From: JACMME01 sp051005015 | Lineage (GTDB): Bacteria > Gemmatimonadota > Gemmatimonadetes > Gemmatimonadales > Gemmatimonadaceae | Length of the DNA stretch: 19,811 nt | Assembly: GCA_051005015.1 (NCBI GenBank) | Contig: JBPCJT010000029.1 | Location: 1-19,811, forward strand | Direction: 5' to 3' | Shown: piece by piece, positions 15,447 through 19,811 of the stretch | How the letters are laid out: each line of letters starts with the position of its first letter | Position numbering within the stretch: position 1 is the stretch's first letter | The notes under the pieces: model-generated | What the model was told of the DNA's origin: nothing | Database searches by the model: none | What the model saw: only the letters and a program-made list of their open reading frames with translations | Translations under genes and position numbers: made by a program

Positions 15447-15998
15447 ATGCACAGAAGGATGTTCCTGAACGGCGCGGTGGCACTCGCCGCCACGCCCCTA
15501 CTCAAGCCGGCGCTCGCGCTGGCCGACATGGGCAGTCACATGACACCGAACGCTAAGGATCAGCAGGCCTCTCAAGAGACGTTTACCAAGCTGAACAAGC
15601 CTGAGAAAGAGTGGCGTCCTCTGCTCAGCGAAGCGGAGTACGACGTCCTCTTTCACGAGGCCACCGAGCGGCCGTATAGCAGCCCTCTTAATGGGGAGAA
15701 GCGCGACGGGACGTTTGTGTGCGCCGCCTGTCACCTGCCGCTTTTCTCCTCCGAGACAAAATTCGAGAGCGGCACGGGCTGGCCAAGCTTCTATTCTTCC
15801 CTACCGGGCAGGGTGGAATCCAAGCGGGACTTCAAGTTGATCGTTCCGCGCACGGAGTACCATTGCGCACGCTGCGGCGGTCACCAGGGTCACATATTCA
15901 ACGATGGCCCGCGCCCAACCGGCAAACGGTACTGCAATAACGGGGTCGCGCTGCGCTTCGTAGCGCAAGGCGAGAAGCTGCCGCCACTCCGCGGTTGA
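15447..15998 (+). CDS. msrB: Exported peptide-methionine (R)-S-oxide reductase MsrB
   Basis: This 183-residue enzyme repairs methionine-R-sulfoxide in proteins. The first 26 residues are an export signal with a twin-arginine-like start (HRRMFLNGA) and a hydrophobic run ending ALALA. The MsrB fold begins near 53 (KEWRPLLSEAEYDVLFHEATERPYSSPL). Zinc is held by CAAC (92, 95) and CARC (140, 143). GTGWPSF and GHIFNDGP are family motifs, and the catalytic residue is Cys163 in GKRYCNNGVALRF, slightly unlike the usual RYC(I/V)NS. The resolving-cysteine position before GWPSF is Thr110, so regeneration probably depends directly on a thioredoxin-like reductant. Its stop overlaps the msrA start (TTGA), so the two are coupled. 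A Tat route is suggested but a Sec route is possible. Confidence 0.93.
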   Translation: MHRRMFLNGAVALAATPLLKPALALADMGSHMTPNAKDQQASQETFTKLNKPEKEWRPLLSEAEYDVLFHEATERPYSSPLNGEKRDGTFVCAACHLPLFSSETKFESGTGWPSFYSSLPGRVESKRDFKLIVPRTEYHCARCGGHQGHIFNDGPRPTGKRYCNNGVALRFVAQGEKLPPLRG

Positions 15999-16627
15999 CC
16001 GTGGGAGGTTCGTGGCTCGCCGCCGGATTACTGGCGGCGTGCGCTCAACTAATGTTTAGTATGACCTCCGGGCAAGCGACGCCGAGCAATATGGAGACAG
16101 GCAACGCGCAGGTATCCGTAGCCATATTTGCCGGTGGATGCTTCTGGTGCATGGAGCCGCCGTTCGACAAGACGCCTGGCGTTGTTGCAACCACCTCGGG
16201 CTACACCGGTGGCAGCGTCGTCAACCCGACATACGGGCAAGTCTCTGGAGGAGGCACGGGACACTACGAAGCGCTGAAGGTGACCTACGATCCGGCCAAA
16301 GTCACCTACGCACGGTTGCTGGAGGTATTCTGGCGCAACATCGATCCACTGGACGCAGGCGGTCAGTTCTGCGACAGGGGCAGTCAGTACCGCGCGGTGA
16401 TCTTCTACGAAACGGATGAACAAAAGCACTTGGCACACTTATCCCGAAGCGCGATCGAACAATCGGGCAGGTTCCGCGAACGCATAGTCACACCTATAGT
16501 GGCGGCGGCTCGCTTCTATCCGGCGGAAGGCTACCACCAGGACTATTATAGGAAGAACCCGATACGATATCGCCTCTATAGCTGGAATTGCGGACGCGCG
16601 CGCCGCCTTGCGAAAGTGTGGGGGTAG
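15995..16627 (+). CDS. msrA: Exported peptide-methionine (S)-S-oxide reductase MsrA
   Basis: This 210-residue enzyme reduces methionine-S-sulfoxide. Catalytic Cys49 lies in AIFAGGCFWCMEPPFD, with SGYTGGSVVNPTYGQVSGGGTGHYEAL, the DPLDAGGQFCDRGSQYRAVIFY block and EGYHQDYYRKNP following, all classic MsrA. Cys199 in NCGRARRL is a probable resolving cysteine. Residues 1-28 form a hydrophobic export signal with LLAAC that may be a lipobox at Cys16. The start is uncertain: TTG at 15995 overlaps the msrB stop as TTGA, and a GTG at 16001 is equally possible. Export of both enzymes implies a periplasmic protein-repair pair, which would need reducing power from a CcdA/TlpA-type system such as the one at 10338-11614. 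It converges on the thioesterase gene with a 12-bp gap. Confidence 0.92.
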   Translation: MTVGGSWLAAGLLAACAQLMFSMTSGQATPSNMETGNAQVSVAIFAGGCFWCMEPPFDKTPGVVATTSGYTGGSVVNPTYGQVSGGGTGHYEALKVTYDPAKVTYARLLEVFWRNIDPLDAGGQFCDRGSQYRAVIFYETDEQKHLAHLSRSAIEQSGRFRERIVTPIVAAARFYPAEGYHQDYYRKNPIRYRLYSWNCGRARRLAKVWG

Positions 16628-16639
16628 ATCGCTTCGAGC

Positions 16640-17020
16640 CTAGAGAACTGCCAAACGCTTGCGGATGTCCTCTGGAATGGGAATCGATCGCTTGCCGGCG
16701 TAGTCGAACATGACCTGCACGGTGCGTCCTTCAGCAACGATTCGATTGTCGCCCACGCTTCGAATAGCGTAGTTCCACACCCAGGCTTTGGTGCGCACTT
16801 CGGCCGTGGTTATCTCAATGTCGAGCAGCTCCCCGATCATTGCCTCGCTCAAGTACCGGATGTTGGCTTCCGCAAGGATGAAATCAGGATCCATCGGCTG
16901 TCCCATCGCCTCCACCCACGCCCGCCCACGCGCGATCTCGAAGAATGTCAGGAAGGTGGCATTGTTGACGTGACCCTTCGTATCATAGTCGGGGTAGCGA
17001 GTTTCCAGCGGGAAGCGCAT
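16640..17020 (-). CDS. Acyl-CoA thioesterase, 4HBT hotdog family
   Basis: This 126-residue single-hotdog protein is of the 4-hydroxybenzoyl-CoA thioesterase / YbgC-FadM type. The hallmark is YPDYDTKGHVNNATFLTFFEIAR at the N-terminus, with Asp13 at the catalytic acid position. The long central helix is followed by strands ANIRYLSEAMIGELLDIEITTAEV, AWVWNYAIRS and RIVAEGRTVQVMFDY. Such enzymes hydrolyse acyl- or aryl-CoA thioesters in the cytosol, usually as tetramers. The acyl substrate cannot be told from sequence. The length is normal and the ATG at 17020 starts right at the fold. It appears monocistronic, with nothing but repeats upstream. Confidence 0.88.
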   Translation of the reverse strand: MRFPLETRYPDYDTKGHVNNATFLTFFEIARGRAWVEAMGQPMDPDFILAEANIRYLSEAMIGELLDIEITTAEVRTKAWVWNYAIRSVGDNRIVAEGRTVQVMFDYAGKRSIPIPEDIRKRLAVL

Positions 17021-17065
17021 GATGCCGACGGGGGTTTGGAGTAGAGTACGTCAAGAAATTCGCCC

Positions 17066-17101
17066 GAATGCTTCGGATTGAACGGATCAAACGGATCGAT
17101 C
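17066..17101 (+). repeat. Nonamer repeat cluster, forward (GGATNNNNC)
   Basis: Four contiguous 9-bp units: GAATGCTTC, GGATTGAAC, GGATCAAAC, GGATCGATC. The GGAT head and final C are kept while the middle varies. The cluster is inverted relative to that at 17284-17319. Confidence 0.6.
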
Positions 17102-17283
17102 GCTGTTGCGTTGAGCCTCGCTCGACTGTGGTCAGAGTCTCCATCGGAACGCAGCCTTCTCCTTGCAAACAACACCATCAACGACAAGAGTTGACCTGTG
17201 CAGCTTGGTGTTAGTGCATCGCGTTATTCTTGCAATCAAGTCTTCAGACCTCGACGCGGCGCACCGCCGCTCAGCCTTGCCCT

Positions 17284-17319
17284 GAGCAATCCGATGCATC
17301 CGCCCAATCCGTTGCATCC
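17284..17319 (-). repeat. Nonamer repeat cluster, reverse (GGATNNNNC on the minus strand)
   Basis: On the minus strand four contiguous units read GGATGCAAC, GGATTGGGC, GGATGCATC and GGATTGCTC. All keep GGAT and the final C. This is the same rule as the cluster about 200 bp to the left, in opposite orientation, so the two could pair into an imperfect cruciform or hairpin. Confidence 0.62.
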
Positions 17320-17443
17320 GTACAACCTTTCGTCGTTGATGCCCGTTTCGCGAGGCGCCGAGGGCCTCGCCGCTCCCGGTGTGTTACTGTAATGCCGGAA
17401 CCTACCACGTAGTGCTTGGGGCGGTGCTTGAGAGGATTGGATC

Positions 17444-18493
17444 TCACGACTCCCCGCTCCCCACAGATAGCACGACTTTCCCGAACTGCTCACCCGACTC
17501 GAGCCGCTCAAAGGCACGCCGGCCGTCCTCCAATGGGAACACGGAGTCGACAACGGGGACGAGCTTCCCCTCCCTGAACGCCTGCACGATCGCGTCGAAT
17601 TCAGATTCATTTCCCATCGTCGAGCCCAACAGCGACCACTGATTCCAGAACATTCTGCGCACGTCAGTTTGAACCAGCGGACCCGACGTGGCTCCGCACG
17701 TCACGAGCCGGCCGCGCCTGCCGAGCGCGCCAAGGGAAGCTTTCCAGGTATCGAAGCCGACGTTATCGATAACGACATCCACGCCGCGCTTCCCCGTTCG
17801 CGAGCGGATCTCGCTGGCAACATCCTGCGTTCGGTGATTCAGAGTCTCGTCGGCGCCCAGCGCGCGAGCACGATCCAGCTTCGCGTCGCTTCCCGAAGTA
17901 ACCCAGACACGAGCGCCTCGCAGCTTCGCGATCTGCAGAGCCGCGAGCGCGACGCCGCCACCAATCCCCCAGACCAGCACATCCTCTCCTTCGTTCACTC
18001 GAGCGCGGGTCACTACCATTCGCCAGGCGGTCAGCGTCGCGAGCGTGAACGCGGCTGCAACGTCCCATGAGGTATGCCTCGGAATTGCACGCACGTTCGC
18101 CGAGGGAAGGACGATGTATTCCGCGAACGTTCCGGGAAGGTGCTCGCCGAGCAGCTTGTAGTTGATGCACAGCGAATGCTCGCCATCCCGGCAGTATTTG
18201 CACGTGCGATCGCTGATACCGGGATTGATAACGACCGAATCCCCGCGCAAGAGCCCGGTCACATCCGGGCCGGTCGCATCGACTACTCCCGCGCCATCGC
18301 CACCGAGCACCCAGAGCGGCGCTATAGTGATTCCCGGAAGCCCGCCAAGCACGAACAGATCCAGATGGTTGAGCGCGCCCGCCATGACTCGCACGCGTAC
18401 ATCGGTTGACGAGCGAAGCTCCGGAATTGGGATGTCGTCACGGAGGCTGATCTGCTCGAGGCCGCCGTGCGCCGATATGGTAAGTGCTCGCAC
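17444..18493 (-). CDS. Zinc-type MDR alcohol/quinone dehydrogenase family protein
   Basis: This 349-residue medium-chain dehydrogenase has an N-terminal GroES-like domain with ALNHLDLFVLGGLPG, then GGDGAGVV, a structural-zinc lobe GISDRTCKYCRDGEHSLC, and a Rossmann domain with VWGIGGGVALAALQIAK for NAD(P)H. The residue at the catalytic-zinc cysteine position is Asn42, so a catalytic zinc is unlikely. In the structural lobe three cysteines remain (98, 101, 109), and Asp95 takes the place of the first; aspartate can be a zinc ligand. Members reduce or oxidise alcohols, enones or quinones; the substrate is unknown. The start is GTG at 18493, only about 15 nt from a TATAAT box, suggesting a very short leader. 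The last residues (VGSGES) are encoded by a heptamer repeat. It is divergent from sucB. Confidence 0.88.
   Translation of the reverse strand: MRALTISAHGGLEQISLRDDIPIPELRSSTDVRVRVMAGALNHLDLFVLGGLPGITIAPLWVLGGDGAGVVDATGPDVTGLLRGDSVVINPGISDRTCKYCRDGEHSLCINYKLLGEHLPGTFAEYIVLPSANVRAIPRHTSWDVAAAFTLATLTAWRMVVTRARVNEGEDVLVWGIGGGVALAALQIAKLRGARVWVTSGSDAKLDRARALGADETLNHRTQDVASEIRSRTGKRGVDVVIDNVGFDTWKASLGALGRRGRLVTCGATSGPLVQTDVRRMFWNQWSLLGSTMGNESEFDAIVQAFREGKLVPVVDSVFPLEDGRRAFERLESGEQFGKVVLSVGSGES
17449..17462. repeat. Heptamer pair at the dehydrogenase C-terminus
   Basis: ACTCCCC and GCTCCCC are adjacent, reading GGGGAGC and GGGGAGT on the minus strand, and lie within the final codons of the dehydrogenase just before its stop at 17444-17446. 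The same word occurs three times at 1864-1884. Confidence 0.5.
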
Positions 18494-18507
18494 GATTGAG
18501 TCGAAGG

Positions 18508-18535
18508 ATTATATTAGCGCGAAGCGCTCAGTCAT
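18508..18535 (-). promoter_or_regulatory. Candidate promoter of the dehydrogenase gene
   Basis: Minus-strand TATAAT (18513-18508) is a perfect -10 hexamer. ATGACT lies 16 bp upstream as a weak -35. A start about 7 nt downstream would leave an untranslated leader of under 10 nt before the GTG at 18493. The spacer contains the palindrome at 18516-18528. Confidence 0.4.
18516..18528. promoter_or_regulatory. Palindrome in the divergent dehydrogenase/sucB promoter region
   Basis: AGCGC, GAA, GCGCT is a perfect 5-bp inverted repeat between the candidate -10 and -35. Its place fits a repressor operator, but a chance GC-rich palindrome is possible. Confidence 0.3.
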
Positions 18536-18541
18536 CAGTCA
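18528..18541. repeat. Perfect heptamer duplication upstream of sucB
   Basis: TCAGTCA occurs twice in tandem without mismatch, 22 bp before the sucB ATG and overlapping the candidate -35 of the divergent gene. Confidence 0.5.
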
Positions 18542-18563
18542 TTTTCCTTGGGAAGCCCACGGC

Positions 18564-19811
18564 ATGATCTCGATCAAGGTCCCCCCGCTCGGCGAATCGA
18601 TCGTGGAAGCGACGATTGCGAAGTGGCTCAAACAGCCCGGTGAAGCCGTCGCCCAAGGCGAAACGCTGGTAGAGCTGGAAACGGACAAGATCACAGTGGA
18701 GGTGCCAGCGTTCAAGCCGGGCGTCCTCACAAAACAACTGAGAAATGAAGGCGATGTAGTCAAAGTCGATGAAGTTCTTGGCGAGATGGACGCGGCGGCA
18801 GCGCCGGCAGCAGTGAACACTGTGGCGGACTCCGCCAGCGCTGTTCCGACTGCCCAGACCACAGAGGCCAGCGGAAACAAAGCTGGTGCAACCACGTCCT
18901 CCAAGGTAGAGGGAAAGAAGCCAGACACGCAAAGCGAACCGCACGCGGCTGCGCCAGAGTCACCCAGGACGTCACCAGCTGTTCGCCGGATGGCCGCGGA
19001 GGAACGTGTGGACGTGACTCGGGTGGGTGGCACAGGGCGCTCTGGGCGAGTCACGAAACCCGACATGGTCGCGCATTTGGATAATCGGAAGGCCGGGAGC
19101 GCCAACGTTGACTCGGCGGCATCGCACGGGGCCCCCCCCCCGGTGAAACAATCTGCCGCCACCACCCTCGGCACCCTGCATCCTTCTGCCGCTCCGCCTA
19201 CCAGTTCCACGCAATCCAGCGGTAACCGCGAGACACGCGAAAAGATGTCGACGCGAAGGCGCCGGATAGCGGAGCATCTGCTCGAATCCCAGCACGCGAC
19301 AGCGCACCTGACCACCTTCAATGAGGTGGATATGTCGGCCGTGCAGGCGATCCGCGACCGCCTCAAGGAGAAGGTCGAGAAGGAGCATGGAGTAAAGCTG
19401 ACCTTCATGCCGTTCTTCGTGAAGGCCGCTTCGATGGCGCTCAAAAGCATCCCAGTCGTGAACGCCCAGGTAGATGGTGACGCGGTCGTTTATAAACACT
19501 ATGTGAACATGGGAGTGGCGGTGGCCTCGGATCAGGGGCTCGTCGTTCCGGTGATCAGGGACGCGGATCGCAAGGGCATGATCGATATCAGCCGGGACAT
19601 CAGCGCAATCGCGAAGCGCGCTCGCGACGGAAAGCTGACCATGGACGACCTTACCGGCGGCACCTTCACCATCACAAACGGCGGAGTATTCGGTTCACTC
19701 GTTTCCACGCCGATCATCAACTACCCGCAGTCTGGCATTCTCGGTCTACACAAGATCCAGGATCGGCCCGTCGCCCAGAACGGCCAGGTCGTCATTCGGC
19801 CGATGATGTAC
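18564..19811 (+). CDS. sucB: Dihydrolipoamide succinyltransferase (2-oxoglutarate dehydrogenase E2), 3' end cut
   Basis: This is the E2 core of the 2-oxoglutarate dehydrogenase complex in the TCA cycle. The 416 codons present are open to the right edge. Residues 1-75 are one lipoyl domain (VPPLGESIVEATIAKWLK) with lipoyl-Lys42 in ELETDKITVEVPA. An Ala/Pro/Ser/Thr-rich linker follows. The E3-binding domain is about 134-172 (SPAVRRMAAEERVDVTRVGG). A second linker contains Pro191-193, encoded by a run of ten C (19132-19141). The catalytic domain starts near 225 (MSTRRRRIAEHLLESQ, LTTFNEVDMSAV, FTITNGGVFGSLVSTPIIN). The final catalytic His/Asp motif lies beyond the window. TTFNEVDMSAV favours SucB over pyruvate E2. 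The frame is continuous across the C run. The ATG at 18564 starts directly at the lipoyl domain. Confidence 0.93.
   Translation, partial: MISIKVPPLGESIVEATIAKWLKQPGEAVAQGETLVELETDKITVEVPAFKPGVLTKQLRNEGDVVKVDEVLGEMDAAAAPAAVNTVADSASAVPTAQTTEASGNKAGATTSSKVEGKKPDTQSEPHAAAPESPRTSPAVRRMAAEERVDVTRVGGTGRSGRVTKPDMVAHLDNRKAGSANVDSAASHGAPPPVKQSAATTLGTLHPSAAPPTSSTQSSGNRETREKMSTRRRRIAEHLLESQHATAHLTTFNEVDMSAVQAIRDRLKEKVEKEHGVKLTFMPFFVKAASMALKSIPVVNAQVDGDAVVYKHYVNMGVAVASDQGLVVPVIRDADRKGMIDISRDISAIAKRARDGKLTMDDLTGGTFTITNGGVFGSLVSTPIINYPQSGILGLHKIQDRPVAQNGQVVIRPMMY

Larger units (their letters stand above)
17021..17443. other. Gene-poor gap with nonamer repeat clusters
   Basis: This 423-bp gap upstream of the thioesterase and downstream of the dehydrogenase holds two 9-bp-period repeat clusters in opposite orientation (17066-17101 and 17284-17319). 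Open frames of 60-80 codons here have no family features, and their repetitive residues (DPFDPFNP, NPMHPPNPLHP) are just the nonamers translated. I see no RNA gene. Confidence 0.5.

Noticed and set aside
17066..17319. CRISPR array
   Set aside because: Units are 9 bp, contiguous and without spacers, and no cas gene is present.
17132..17392. Small open frames of 60-64 codons in the 17021-17443 gap
   Set aside because: No start signals or family features; their proline-rich repeats are the nonamer DNA repeat translated.
19131..19143. Frameshift in sucB at the C run
   Set aside because: Counting codons from 18564 shows the frame is kept through the run into the catalytic domain.

Overview
The window reads as a GC-rich, gene-dense chromosomal segment from a diderm soil- or sediment-type bacterium, most likely Gemmatimonadota. 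This rests on gene style, not on a marker gene. The clues are a Ser/Thr kinase with a TolB/FlgO-like domain and TPRs, a secreted beta-propeller fused to an M28-type peptidase, several lipoproteins, frequent TTG/GTG starts and few Shine-Dalgarno sequences. No rRNA, tRNA, CRISPR array, transposase, integrase or phage gene was seen, so it looks like core-type chromosome rather than an island.

Layout. Positions 1-1665 (-) hold the N-terminal part of a secreted propeller/M28-type peptidase, cut by the left edge. A divergent TrpF-like protein follows (1900-2565 +), convergent with a secreted penicillin-acylase-family hydrolase (2689-4995 -). Next come a YbhN/LPG-synthase-TM-type membrane protein (5239-6270 +), an unknown lipoprotein (6296-7153 -) and an MscS-related membrane protein (7212-7934 -). 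A coupled pair follows: an SRPBCC protein and a small zinc ribbon (8875 to 8146 -). A collagen-like/DUF4394-type lipoprotein (9135-10100 -) precedes a tightly coupled thiol-redox operon: sialidase-like protein, TlpA-like thioredoxin, CcdA (12852 to 10338 -). The right part has the kinase (13110-15347 +), an exported msrB-msrA pair (15447-16627 +), a hotdog thioesterase (16640-17020 -), a zinc-type dehydrogenase (17444-18493 -) and the start of sucB (18564 +), cut by the right edge.

How genes may work together. CcdA passes electrons across the inner membrane to periplasmic thioredoxin-like proteins such as TlpA. MsrA and MsrB here both carry export signals and need such reductant. The window therefore holds, in two nearby loci, the same parts that Neisseria fuses into the single protein PilB (TlpA-like, MsrA and MsrB domains). 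The sialidase-like protein translated just ahead of TlpA carries a CxCC motif and one further cysteine, which makes it a candidate redox client or copper-handling partner.

The most unusual signal is non-coding. At least seven gene borders carry short degenerate tandem repeats with a 7-bp period. Several overlap stop codons, so they encode the last residues of neighbouring proteins. A separate family with a 9-bp period (GGATNNNNC) forms two inverted clusters between 17066 and 17319. These resemble in style the heptamer STRRs of cyanobacteria. Their role here is unknown.
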